Shown here: piece by piece, positions 7,146-14,378 of the stretch
How the letters are laid out: each line of letters starts with the position of its first letter
Numbering within the stretch: the first letter of the stretch is position 1
Source: a virus
Length of the DNA stretch: 31,755 nucleotides
Reading direction: 5' to 3' (one strand)
IMG/VR virus record: IMGVR_UViG_3300019927_000140
Coordinates: 1 to 31,755 of that record
The notes under the pieces: generated by a model
Database searches by the model: none
Told to the model about the DNA's origin: nothing
Seen by the model: the letters and a program-made list of their open reading frames with translations, nothing else
Position numbers and translations under genes: made by a program

Positions 7146-9154
7146 CAGTCAGCCCAGCCTCCCCTCCAGTCGGTCGTCCCAAGCGCTTCGTCCTTCATCG
7201 CCCCGCAGAGGCGTTCGCTTTTCAGCTCGCCCATGCAGCAAGCGCCGCCGCAGTCGAACTGTGCGCCCATCGAGGACCAAGCGTCAAGGAGGATCACGCG
7301 TGAGGGCGTGTCGGATTGCCTCCAGGATCGCGGCATCGACCAGTCGTTCGCCGTGACGTCGCCGGAGAGGATATTCAGCCACGCCTTCAGGGTCCCCTCC
7401 GTGGTGTTCGCCTCAACGACGTCATCAGTTGGATCCTCAAGACCCACCTCTGGCCCCTCCGTTGCCTCGAGATCGCCAGCGCGGTAGAACTGGACGGTCG
7501 CCTCATCAACCATCGTCACCACGTACACCGGCGAGTCGCCGCTCGCTTCCATCCCGTCGACGCTGCCTTCCTGGACGGCATCGTCGACCAGACCTTTTCC
7601 GTCAGGTGTCTGAACCCAGTCGCCAGGCTCGTAGCGGGTTGCGTTACCCGTCTGCAGCGAGCTTGCTAGCTCGTGCAGCTGATCCTCACGGCTGTCGGGA
7701 TCGATCGTGTCGTTGCCGACGATCCCGTCAAACGTTTCTTGGACTCGAGGGTCGTCCTCGTCGACGGCCTCGTTGCCTTCGGGCCCATCCTCTCGTTCTG
7801 GGAACTCGCCGCTCTCGACGAACGCCTCTGCCCGCTCGCCGTTGAGGCCCGGGACTGCCGTCTGCAGGTTCGTCACAACCTCGGACCGCGTCGACATGAC
7901 GTCGGCTTGCTCCTGTTCGGAGAGTTCCGAGAGGTCCGGCCAGATCAGGTCGTACCACTCGCCGGCAGGATCGGGTAGGACGCCGTCATCGATGTGATGG
8001 TTGAGGATTGCCCGGGCGATGTAGGGGCCGGCGTACTGCTGTTGGCGCTCCGAGATGAGGCTGTGGTACTGCCGTTCGTCCTTCTCAGCGCTCGCGAGTT
8101 CGCCGAGAGAGGCACCCTCAAGGACGCGCTGCGGGATCCCGGTCTGCGTGGCGATCGCGCGGACGTTGTTGTCGACGATCCCCGTTGGATCCTTCACCTC
8201 GCCACCAAGGCGGTTGACCTCAGCACCCGTGGTGCGAAGGAACGGCTGCAGGCCGTGATACCAGTCCTGCAGGTCCTGTTGCATCGTGTCCATCGCGTCG
8301 CTGCCGGTGTCGACCTTCTCAGGATCGAGGTTGACGTTGATGCCGTAGTCGGCAGCCCGGTAGGACAGCTCCGCCGTCGATCCGAGCGCCTTCTCGATGT
8401 CGAGGATGTTGTTGAGCACCGGCTCCTGTCGCGGTCGCGCCCGTGTTTCGTCATCATCGAGGACTCGAGCCGGGACGTCGACGACGCGGGAGTGATGGAC
8501 GCGCAGCGTCGTGTCTTCCTCGTCGTTGGTGCCGGCGTCGGCATCGTCCCCCAAGTCGATCTGGTACTCGAGGGGTTGACCCCAGCGGTCACTTCCCGGG
8601 TCACCCCACTCGATATCCTCGATCATCGGCTCCGGATACACCCGATAGCCGTTGATCAAGTCGAGCCCGCTGACGCCCTCAGCGCCGGTGAACTCGTCCT
8701 GGAAGTCCTCCGGTTGGTTGGTGTCGGCGTAGTCGATCACGAGCAGGCCGTGCCGTCCGACACCGGCCATCCGATCAACGCGGTGACAGTAGTGCCAGAG
8801 GTCGTGGGCCCGATCGAGTTTCGTGATCGCTTCCTCGAAGTCGGTGTCTTCGTCTTGGACGTCCTCATCGCGTTCGATCCGATCGCGAACGTCGGGCTCG
8901 TGCTTCCAGGTCGTCTTCGGTTTCTGCGCGACGACGGCGTAGGCGTAGGCGTTCCGCAGGTACAGCGCGTAGTAGTTGTTAGCATCCCAGTCCGCGTTGT
9001 TCCCGCGATTGGGCCAGCCGAACGTGTCGTAATAATCGCGGTGGTCTCCAAAACCAGAATCTCCAAGCTCTTGGGCCAGAGACCACCTGAGACCGTCAAT
9101 TACTGCATTAGCTCTGAGGGCGACATCTCCGGCGCTGACTTCGCTGTCAGACAC
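7145..9154 (-). CDS. Portal protein
   Basis: The protein has 669 residues. The chosen start is the GTG at 9154 (MSDSEVSAGDVALRANAV). Residues 20-430 have the layout of a DUF1073-type portal: an N-terminal helix, then TWKHEPDVRDRIE, DKLVIDY-like strands (HGLLVIDYADTN), a stem region and the long helix before IPQRVLEGASLGELASAEKDERQYHSLI, a strongly portal-like segment (AG.. followed by QxxY). Residues 500-560 contain a small SH3-like unit (YEPGDWVQTPDGKGLV). The last 70 residues are Cys-rich (FDCGGACCMGEL). The first 40 codons use AT-ending codons unlike the rest of the gene and duplicate the truncated copy upstream at 10056-10202, which suggests the 5' end came with the endonuclease insertion. 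Confidence 0.85.
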   Translation of the reverse strand: MSDSEVSAGDVALRANAVIDGLRWSLAQELGDSGFGDHRDYYDTFGWPNRGNNADWDANNYYALYLRNAYAYAVVAQKPKTTWKHEPDVRDRIERDEDVQDEDTDFEEAITKLDRAHDLWHYCHRVDRMAGVGRHGLLVIDYADTNQPEDFQDEFTGAEGVSGLDLINGYRVYPEPMIEDIEWGDPGSDRWGQPLEYQIDLGDDADAGTNDEEDTTLRVHHSRVVDVPARVLDDDETRARPRQEPVLNNILDIEKALGSTAELSYRAADYGINVNLDPEKVDTGSDAMDTMQQDLQDWYHGLQPFLRTTGAEVNRLGGEVKDPTGIVDNNVRAIATQTGIPQRVLEGASLGELASAEKDERQYHSLISERQQQYAGPYIARAILNHHIDDGVLPDPAGEWYDLIWPDLSELSEQEQADVMSTRSEVVTNLQTAVPGLNGERAEAFVESGEFPEREDGPEGNEAVDEDDPRVQETFDGIVGNDTIDPDSREDQLHELASSLQTGNATRYEPGDWVQTPDGKGLVDDAVQEGSVDGMEASGDSPVYVVTMVDEATVQFYRAGDLEATEGPEVGLEDPTDDVVEANTTEGTLKAWLNILSGDVTANDWSMPRSWRQSDTPSRVILLDAWSSMGAQFDCGGACCMGELKSERLCGAMKDEALGTTDWRGGWAD
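9086..9112 (-). repeat. Recoded portal 5' segment, right partner of the insertion-flanking repeat
   Basis: Read on the minus strand this stretch encodes ANAVIDGLR of the functional portal and also contains the stop codon of the endonuclease gene (TAA at 9102-9100). It aligns without gaps to 10014-10040 with 20 of 27 identical bases. The two copies lie on either side of the endonuclease gene in the same orientation. Confidence 0.6.
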
Positions 9155-9999
9155 GGTTCATCACCCCAGAGAAGTCGCGGGAACAGGTCGGTGGCCATGG
9201 CTTCGGCCTTCCCGTGGCAGGACGGGCAGAGCGCCCACAGGTTCCAGTCGGCGTGCGTCCCGCCACTCCGGAGCGGGATGAGGTGGTGGGCCTGTAGCCC
9301 CGACTGCCCGTGCGTCGGCGTTTCCTCGCCGCACATCTCACACCGACCGTCGGCGTCCTCGCGGACGCGGTGGGCGATTTCCTCCCAGTGGGTCCCGTCA
9401 GCCGTGAGGATGCGCCGGACACGTTCGACGCCCTTGCCACCGTAGCCGTGGTCGTAGAAGCACCCCGGCGAGCAGAACCGGTAGTCGTGGTGCTTCGCTT
9501 CCTCCTCGGTGACGGTGAACTCGGTGTCGCACTGCGAGCAGTCCTTGGTGACGGTCGGCACGAGTGACTCCCCGTGAACGGTTTGGTGGTGAATCCGCAT
9601 CCCGCGTCGGTCCTCGAAGCCCTGCCCACACGTCGGGCACTGTGAGTCCTCGGTCGCCCGACCATCGAAGTGCTCCCGCTCGAAGTGGTCGGCGAGCGCA
9701 GACGCCGTCCGGAAGCGGTCGTCGCACTCGGCGCACACGTTCGACCCGTCGGGGTCGTCGGCCCGCCGGTCGCGGCCCTGACACTCCTGCGAGCAGTAGT
9801 GATTCTCGGCGTCACTGACGTTGCTCGGGAGTTTGTGGAACGTGTCGCCGCAGTGAGCGCAGGTGAGGGCGACCTTGTTTTCGTTGGCGTCGGAGTTGCA
9901 GTACGCCTTGTAGCAGTCGTACGAGCAGAACCGCCCCGAGGAGTTGGACGGGTAGTAGGTGAAGTCGTCCCCACAGTTCTCACACGTCGCTTCGACCAT
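9100..9999 (-). CDS. HNH endonuclease with N-terminal zinc-finger array (homing type)
   Basis: The frame is open from a GTG at 10017, but the ATG at 9999 (MVEATCENCGDDF) is preferred because the first zinc finger begins there, giving 299 residues. In order there are two CxxC...CxxxC fingers (C6/C9/C25/C29 and C47/C50/C69/C73), two C2H2-type fingers (C89/C92/H104/H110 and C121/C124/H137/H142), a third CxxC finger (C154/C157/C176/C180) and an HNH nuclease domain: C220/C223, catalytic HH at 238-239, N253, and C258/C261/H262. The fingers presumably read the DNA target and HNH nicks or cuts it. The gene is inserted between terminase and portal, interrupts a first portal start, and overlaps the 5' end of the second by 55 bases. 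A free-standing homing endonuclease is the best explanation. Confidence 0.9.
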   Translation of the reverse strand: MVEATCENCGDDFTYYPSNSSGRFCSYDCYKAYCNSDANENKVALTCAHCGDTFHKLPSNVSDAENHYCSQECQGRDRRADDPDGSNVCAECDDRFRTASALADHFEREHFDGRATEDSQCPTCGQGFEDRRGMRIHHQTVHGESLVPTVTKDCSQCDTEFTVTEEEAKHHDYRFCSPGCFYDHGYGGKGVERVRRILTADGTHWEEIAHRVREDADGRCEMCGEETPTHGQSGLQAHHLIPLRSGGTHADWNLWALCPSCHGKAEAMATDLFPRLLWGDEPCLTAKSAPEMSPSELMQ

Positions 10000-10013
10000 A
10001 CCATGTATAGAAT

Positions 10014-10040
10014 CCACAGTCCCTTAATTCCTGCGTTAGC
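10014..10040 (-). repeat. Degenerate portal 5' segment at the upstream edge of the endonuclease gene
   Basis: Minus-strand translation in the frame of the upstream portal fragment gives ANAGIKGLW, which matches ANAVIDGLRW of the portal. The base match to 9086-9112 is 20 of 27. It also contains GGAATTAAGG about 27 bases before the endonuclease ATG, which could act as a TATA-like box. Confidence 0.5.
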
Positions 10041-10202
10041 AGTCTCAGACGTGCGGTTATCGGCGTACCAGTCGCGAGCGTCGTGCCCAGAGTCGCCCAG
10101 CTCGTTGGCGAGCGACCACCGAAGCCCGTCGATCACGGCGTTTGCCCGCACGGCGATCTCGCCGGCGTCTGGTTGCTCGCCTCGCTGTGTGTTCGTACTC
10201 AT
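10041..10202 (-). pseudogene. Truncated 5' end of a portal gene, interrupted by the endonuclease insertion
   Basis: An ATG at 10202, 10 bases after the terminase stop codon, starts MSTNTQRGEQPDAGEIAV and continues with RANAVIDGLRWSLANELGDSG. It aligns with the N-terminus of the functional portal (AGEIAVRANAVIDGLRWSLA against AGDVALRANAVIDGLRWSLA). Similarity ends around residues 46-49 (WYADN), where portal sequence stops and the insertion begins. The frame stays open through the endonuclease region to 9147 but the translation there is a meaningless shadow of the endonuclease gene. The codons are GC-rich like the rest of the genome, so this looks like the original portal start. A short peptide may still be translated from it. 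Confidence 0.8.
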
Positions 10203-10212
10203 AGTGTGTCAG

Positions 10213-11832
10213 TTACCAAACAGGGGACGGCTTCTCGGCCTCGAAGTCGACGCGGTCGATCCACAGCGCCATCAGCGCAGCATCGAGGTAGTCCGGCGAG
10301 TGGCCGAGCTCCTCCTTGACTGCGTCCTTCGACGTCGCCTGGTAGACCTCGGCACCGTTCTTGCCACGACTGTCGAGGGTCCGCCCTTCGTACTGGATGA
10401 CGCGGGCAGCGGCCAGCGCTTCCTTCCGGAGTTGCTGGCTCGCGATGCTCCCGCCGGCCTCGAGGAACTCGCCGAGGTGATGCAGCGCCTCGGCCCACTT
10501 GTCCTTCCACCGCGTCGTCGCGACCGGCATCGTCCCGTTCTGAAACCCGACGACGTTCGGGACGCGGTCGTTGACGTAGTCGTGAAAGCCCGGGGCATAG
10601 CCCTTGTCCACCGCGACGTCCGGCGCTGGCCACTCGCTCAGCCCCGGCGTCGACGCCGTCCCATCGACGACCTCCGGCTTCTGTTGCTCGTGGTTGTCCC
10701 CCTGCTCGCCGTAGTGGACGCGGAGCTCAAGGTCGTGGACGCCGACCATCACCGTCTTGTCGGTCGTCCGAGCAACGTCGATCCCGACCGCCTGCGGCGT
10801 CTGTCGAACCTGCCCCGGCTGGCGGTCGTACGCCGACCGGACGTCGGCTGGCTCGATGGGGCGAAGCACCGACGCCCCACCCGGCGGGACGATCCCGCAA
10901 CGGCGACGATACCACAGCGAGTGCAGATCTTCACGGAACTCGTCGTTCGGAAGCTGGCTGCGAGCTTCCGGGAGAACCGCACTGCGCTCTTCCGGTGACG
11001 CGCCGAGCCACGGGTCCGACCACCGGATCGCCTGTTCGAGCCCGGGCCACGGCTCGTCGTGGTACTCCTTCCAGTCCTGTTTGAGCTTGTACGACGTCGC
11101 GAGCCCGCCGATCTCCTCGCGCTCCTCGAGGCCGCGCTCAAGGCGGACGTTGTGGCAGTCCCAGGTCGGGAACTGGAGGTGGTGCCACTCGTCGTTCTCG
11201 ATGAGCTGGTGGACGACGTTGCCCGAGTCATCCGGCGGGTTTGAGATGACGAGGATGCGGTCATTTCGATCAGAGACTGTCGAACGGACTGAGTCGATGT
11301 GCTCAGCCGTGACCCCTGGTTTGTCGGCCTCCTCGACGATGTATATCAGGTGATCGTTGTGCGGTCCCTCAAGATCGTCCGGGTACCGCGGACTGACGCA
11401 CTCGAAGAACCACTCGTCGTCGAGGCCGGTCCGGATCTCGCGGTCGCCGTCCATCGTCCGCCCGCCGAACATCGCCGGGAGTGGACTCCCACGGTACAGG
11501 CTCCGGGCGGGCTTCCAGATGTTCGTCTTCAGCGTGCCCGACGTCCCAGCGGTGACGTTGACGATCGTGTCCGGGTTACAGTGCAGTGCCGCGACGCCGC
11601 CCGCCGCTGCGATGTATGACTTCCCGACGCCGTTCGCGGCGGAGACGACCACCTGTTCGTGCTTGTGGAGGGCGGCGAGGATGTGATCCTGAACGTAGGT
11701 GCGCTCGAGGCCCAGGATATCATCGATGAAACGAGCGTACCGATCCGGACCCGTCGATGGCGCATACTGCGCCATGACGTCGGTGATCGTGTCGACGTCG
11801 ACGCCGGCGTCGGAGCTCGTAGTCGTGCTCAT
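10213..11832 (-). CDS. terL: Terminase large subunit
   Basis: The protein has 539 residues and is the ATP-driven DNA packaging motor and headful or site-specific nuclease. The ATPase has Walker A SAANGVGKS at residues 64-72, Walker B HLIYIVEEAD at 161-170 with catalytic glutamate at 167 or 168, and the coupling segment ILVISNPP at 193-200. The nuclease domain has an RNase H-like set of acids: D352 (VGIDVAR), D409 (VAVDKG) and D514/D517 (HSPDYLDAAL). All expected elements are present, so the enzyme looks functional. The gene follows the small terminase gene by 2 bases and precedes the original portal start by 10 bases. The domain order and length are normal for the family. Confidence 0.95.
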   Translation of the reverse strand: MSTTTSSDAGVDVDTITDVMAQYAPSTGPDRYARFIDDILGLERTYVQDHILAALHKHEQVVVSAANGVGKSYIAAAGGVAALHCNPDTIVNVTAGTSGTLKTNIWKPARSLYRGSPLPAMFGGRTMDGDREIRTGLDDEWFFECVSPRYPDDLEGPHNDHLIYIVEEADKPGVTAEHIDSVRSTVSDRNDRILVISNPPDDSGNVVHQLIENDEWHHLQFPTWDCHNVRLERGLEEREEIGGLATSYKLKQDWKEYHDEPWPGLEQAIRWSDPWLGASPEERSAVLPEARSQLPNDEFREDLHSLWYRRRCGIVPPGGASVLRPIEPADVRSAYDRQPGQVRQTPQAVGIDVARTTDKTVMVGVHDLELRVHYGEQGDNHEQQKPEVVDGTASTPGLSEWPAPDVAVDKGYAPGFHDYVNDRVPNVVGFQNGTMPVATTRWKDKWAEALHHLGEFLEAGGSIASQQLRKEALAAARVIQYEGRTLDSRGKNGAEVYQATSKDAVKEELGHSPDYLDAALMALWIDRVDFEAEKPSPVW

Positions 11833-11834
11833 AC

Positions 11835-12434
11835 TTATTGCAACACCTCACGAAGAGCGTCGGCGACATCAGCCTGGGCGGCTGCCTGTTCGGAGTCTGG
11901 ATCCTCGAGTAGGCCGAGATCCTTCAGCCACATCCGGCGGTCGCTCGAGAGTTTCTTCTGAGCAGCGAGGACGACCGACTCGCGGTAGCGTCGCTGTGTC
12001 TCCGTCGCCCCATCGCCGATCGGGACGATCTCCGTTTCCTCGTCGACGAGCGGGTGGCCGCTCTCGAGCCCTTCTGGCTTCTCGTCAGCCCACCGATCGA
12101 GACCGATGTCCTTCGCGTGCGTGACCGCGATCCGGAAGAGCTCCGATTCGATCCCGAGCGCCGGGTCGCCGTGCAGCTCGCGATAGCGCTCAAGATAGTC
12201 CTCGAAGACGTCGTCGACGAACTGCCGGAGCGCATCGTCGAGGACGTTCTGGTAGTACGAGTTGTGCTCAGCGTACGCACCATGTGTGACGGCGTTCGTG
12301 TTGTCCTCTGGAGCTCCGTCTGAAGCGCCACCGTGGAACTTACACGGTCCAGAGTCGTTATCGGTCCCCCAACCAGCAGGGTGGCCGCACGGCTCTCCAT
12401 CACGGTTTGTCCCAGGGCAGCTCTCGTCGTCCAT
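11835..12434 (-). CDS. terS: Putative terminase small subunit, zinc-binding
   Basis: The preferred start is the ATG at 12434 (MDDESCPGTNRDGEPCGHPAGWG), giving 199 residues; the frame is open further upstream, but those residues are basic and would overlap the HAD gene. The N-terminus has a cysteine/histidine cluster (C6, C16, C31, H34 in GPCKFHGG) followed by NTNAVTHGAYA, a pattern common in haloarchaeal small terminases and related DNA-binding proteins. The middle is helical and acidic, and the C-terminal 60 residues form a helix with LSSDRRMWLKDLGLLEDP. It is adjacent to the large terminase, which supports a role in recognising viral DNA for packaging. The role is inferred from context and this motif. 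Confidence 0.78.
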   Translation of the reverse strand: MDDESCPGTNRDGEPCGHPAGWGTDNDSGPCKFHGGASDGAPEDNTNAVTHGAYAEHNSYYQNVLDDALRQFVDDVFEDYLERYRELHGDPALGIESELFRIAVTHAKDIGLDRWADEKPEGLESGHPLVDEETEIVPIGDGATETQRRYRESVVLAAQKKLSSDRRMWLKDLGLLEDPDSEQAAAQADVADALREVLQ

Positions 12435-12444
12435 GGGGTTGTTT

Positions 12445-12771
12445 CTAGAACTCGCTCGGATGCAGCGCTTTATCGTCGACGTAGGTATCGCCCGAGCCCT
12501 TCTCCGCTCGAATGCCATGAAACGGGATCTGCCACTCCGTCAGGTGCGCGGCGATCCGGTGAGCCTCGCTCCAGGGGCGAGCCGTCCAGACGACGACCGT
12601 CCCGCCGGCGTAGTAGTGCGACCGGACGCGTTCGGCGACAATCGGGTCGACTTCCGGGCGCTCGCCATTCCAGTACTCGACATCGTCCTTCGTGATCGTG
12701 TTGTCGAAGTCGACGAACAGCCGTTGCTCGCCGTCGACGAGCTGCGGCTCGGGGGTAGCGTCGTCAGGCAT
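12445..12771 (-). CDS. HAD-superfamily phosphatase-like protein
   Basis: This 108-residue protein shows all four HAD motifs: motif I LFVDFDNTIT with nucleophile D21 and D23, motif II VVVWTARPW with T63, motif III lysine K91 in RAEKGSGD, and motif IV YVDDKAL with D99/D100. It lacks a large cap, so it belongs to the small capless group that often acts on phosphorylated nucleic acid ends, nucleotides or proteins. The substrate cannot be read from the sequence. It lies directly upstream of the small terminase, with the stop at 12445 and the next start at 12434, so it is probably co-transcribed with the packaging genes. A nucleic-acid 3'-phosphatase role at packaging is one possibility, not established. 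Confidence 0.85.
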   Translation of the reverse strand: MPDDATPEPQLVDGEQRLFVDFDNTITKDDVEYWNGERPEVDPIVAERVRSHYYAGGTVVVWTARPWSEAHRIAAHLTEWQIPFHGIRAEKGSGDTYVDDKALHPSEF

Positions 12772-12791
12772 GAATGAATCCTGTGTTCAGC

Positions 12792-13010
12792 TTACCGTCG
12801 GGCGGTTTCGAGTTCCTCAAGCGTTTGTCGGGCCGCCGCGTTGGCGATGTCGTCGATGTGTGCCTCTGTGAGTGTGTTCGGTCTGTGTTCACTGTCACGT
12901 CCGTCGGATAGCCGGGCAAGCAGGTCACTCCAAGACTCGCCGTCTCGTTTCAACTTTTCTAGGTCGGCATGGACGTCGGCGTCGATGGTGATCGTCTTGC
13001 GGTCAGTCAT
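12792..13010 (-). CDS. Small antitoxin-like DNA-binding protein (VapB/DUF7557-like)
   Basis: The preferred start is the ATG at 13010 (MTDRKTITIDADVHADLEKLKRDGESWSDLLARL shown here only in part: MTDRKTITIDADVHADLEKL), giving 72 residues. The upstream part of the open frame looks unlike haloarchaeal protein. The beta strand KTITIDADV followed by two helices is the ribbon-helix-helix layout of small haloarchaeal VapB-type proteins. No partner toxin is obvious next to it: the flanking genes are a HAD phosphatase and a membrane protein. It may act as a repressor of the late genes or as an orphan antitoxin. The stop is 20 bases before the HAD start. Confidence 0.7.
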   Translation of the reverse strand: MTDRKTITIDADVHADLEKLKRDGESWSDLLARLSDGRDSEHRPNTLTEAHIDDIANAAARQTLEELETARR

Positions 13011-13026
13011 TCTTAGGCCGCATACG

Positions 13027-13299
13027 TCAGCTGTTCGAGGACCCGCCACCGTGTTCGTTGATCATGTACTCAAGCCCCTCAGGCCCGGTCACGATGAACG
13101 CGATCAGTGCGAACGCCAAGATCGGGTCCGCGCCGAGGTACATCGCGTACGTCCCACTCGCAGCGCCGACCAGTTGCGTCAGCGACTTGATGATCTTGAA
13201 CGTCTGTAGTGACATGTGCCAGCGACTCCTCAAACAACCGTCCAGGTGTTCGTTGTACGATGCCAGTTCGTCGCGCAGCGATTTCGATTGCGTTGACAT
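13027..13299 (-). CDS. Small membrane protein with two predicted helices
   Basis: This 90-residue protein has a charged N-terminal third (MSTQSKSLRDELASYNEHLD) and then two hydrophobic stretches, roughly residues 35-54 (IIKSLTQLVGAASGTYAMYL) and 58-74 (PILAFALIAFIVTGPEG), followed by a short polar tail. The hairpin layout and size are like holins or other small viral membrane proteins. An ATG at 13215 (MSLQTFKII) is an alternative start that would leave only the membrane part. The gene lies among late genes between a zinc protein and an antitoxin-like gene. A lysis or envelope role is a guess from topology only. Confidence 0.65.
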   Translation of the reverse strand: MSTQSKSLRDELASYNEHLDGCLRSRWHMSLQTFKIIKSLTQLVGAASGTYAMYLGADPILAFALIAFIVTGPEGLEYMINEHGGGSSNS

Positions 13300-13313
13300 A
13301 CTTTATCCATCAG

Positions 13314-13979
13314 TTACGACGACTCCCCGGACCCGGCTCCGGCATCGATTGCTCGGCCAACGGCGAGTGCCCAGTTCGGCTCCTCGCTCGCTTGGACCGT
13401 CTCCAACAGCGTCGGGGCGTGGATCGTCGCGTCGTGTTGGCCCTCGTGCCCCAGCATCTCGAGGACATCACACAACCGGCGAGCCGCGGTCTCGGTCGCG
13501 ACGAGTTCTGAGTCCCGGACGTACGTGTCACGGGTGTCAGTCGTGCCACACTCGCAGACGACGCCGGCCATCGTCCGCTGATCAGCCGGCGCGACCGGTC
13601 CCGAGCCATCGCCGGCGTCGACGTGCATCTGGGCTCCCGTTCGCGTCCGCGTCCGCTGCCCGAGTTCGCCGTGTTCGGTGACGTACTCGTAGCCGACGAG
13701 GCAGTTCTTCCAGGTGTCCGCGGGGACGTCGTGAGCGACCGGTCCGATGTTCACGCGCATCTCGACCGGCGGGCGCTCGATCTCCTTCAGTTGGTGGTAG
13801 CAGCCGGCGCAGAACCGGTGATCGTGCTCGATGAGGTTGAGCAGCTTCCGACCACGTTCAAGTTGGTAGCAGCGCCGCGAGCAGTACGAGCCCTCAACGC
13901 TCGTCACTTCGTCGCAGGTGTTCTCGCACTCGTCTCGAGCGCACTCGTACGTCTTCGGGACTCTGGTGGACACGGACAT
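13314..13979 (-). CDS. Zinc-finger protein common in haloarchaeal viruses, function unknown
   Basis: The preferred start is the ATG at 13979 (MSVSTRVPKTYECARDECEN), giving 221 residues. The N-terminus has an array of zinc ligands: C13-x4-C18 and C22 (ARDECENTC), then YCSRRCYQLERGRKLL, and HRFCAGCYHQLKEIERP. A second CxC pair lies in VVCECGTTDTRD. Cys-rich proteins with a CSRRCYQLERG segment occur next to replication or packaging genes in haloarchaeal viruses; their activity is not known to me. The frame lies downstream of a likely late promoter at 14084-14094 and is the first gene of the late block, which makes a regulator of the following genes plausible. Confidence 0.72.
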   Translation of the reverse strand: MSVSTRVPKTYECARDECENTCDEVTSVEGSYCSRRCYQLERGRKLLNLIEHDHRFCAGCYHQLKEIERPPVEMRVNIGPVAHDVPADTWKNCLVGYEYVTEHGELGQRTRTRTGAQMHVDAGDGSGPVAPADQRTMAGVVCECGTTDTRDTYVRDSELVATETAARRLCDVLEMLGHEGQHDATIHAPTLLETVQASEEPNWALAVGRAIDAGAGSGESS

Positions 13980-14061
13980 GTGGACTGGAGAAAGCAACGG
14001 CTGTGGAAGAGCAGCCCCTATCAAGGACCACCCAACGATGCGACTGGTAGGCTGGGGTCGT

Positions 14062-14094
14062 TATCTGATAGATGTGACTCCGGAAGTATTATCC
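14062..14094 (-). promoter_or_regulatory. Candidate late-operon promoter
   Basis: On the minus strand GGATAATACTT (14084-14094) resembles a haloarchaeal TATA box. A start point about 27 bases downstream would fall at a small palindrome TATCTGATA (14062-14070), leaving a leader of about 85 bases before the ATG at 13979. The intergenic stretch 13980-14135 holds no other gene. Strength and timing are unknown. Confidence 0.4.
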
Positions 14095-14135
14095 TGCAGG
14101 TAACGGCACATCTTTGGTCTTCTTCTGTGAGCCGC

Positions 14136-14378
14136 CTATTCCGCGGTCGTATAGAGCTTCTGCCGGAGGTCGGTCAAATTCGGCTCCGTGTCGATGAGGT
14201 TGGACTCGTCAAGGCGCTGGAGGGCAAACCGCATCGTCCGCTCGCTCAGACTCGTGTGCGTTCGCAGCTCTTGTTGCGTCGCCGGTTCGATCTGCTCCAA
14301 GACGAGATACACGAGTTTCGAACTCGGCGGCTGCTCGTCGAGCGCCTGCGGGCCGTCCTGGAGGGAGACGTCACTCAT
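14136..14378 (-). CDS. Winged-helix DNA-binding protein
   Basis: This 80-residue protein has an acidic arm (MSDVSLQDGPQALDEQPPSS) followed by a compact winged helix: KLVYLVLEQIEP, the helix-turn-helix TQQELRTHTSLSERTMRFAL and the wing DESNLIDTEPNLTDLRQKLY. It resembles the MarR- or GntR-like one-domain regulators abundant in haloarchaea and their viruses. Its ATG at 14378 directly follows the MCM stop codon (14379), so the two are co-transcribed. It might regulate replication genes or the late promoter that lies just downstream of its own stop. It also resembles the C-terminal winged helix of MCM proteins in size, so an origin of this gene from an MCM end is worth comparing. Confidence 0.8.
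   Translation of the reverse strand: MSDVSLQDGPQALDEQPPSSKLVYLVLEQIEPATQQELRTHTSLSERTMRFALQRLDESNLIDTEPNLTDLRQKLYTTAE

Noticed and set aside
7994-9445. Long plus-strand open frame of 483 residues antisense to the portal and endonuclease genes
   Set aside because: It mirrors the minus-strand genes codon for codon, crosses two of them, and has the Val/Arg-rich, low-acid composition typical of shadow frames in GC-rich DNA.
9086-10202. Self-splicing intron in the portal gene containing the endonuclease
   Set aside because: The portal 5' sequence is duplicated on both sides of the endonuclease, so splicing would give a repeated N-terminus. The downstream portal has its own start codon, and no intron core was recognised.
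9670-10998. Plus-strand open frame of 442 residues across endonuclease, portal fragment and terminase
   Set aside because: It spans three unrelated minus-strand coding regions, and its composition is basic and hydrophobic, not halophilic.
12792-13299. Toxin-antitoxin pair formed by the VapB-like protein and the adjacent membrane protein
   Set aside because: The membrane protein does not resemble a PIN or other VapC-type toxin, and no other toxin-like gene is adjacent.
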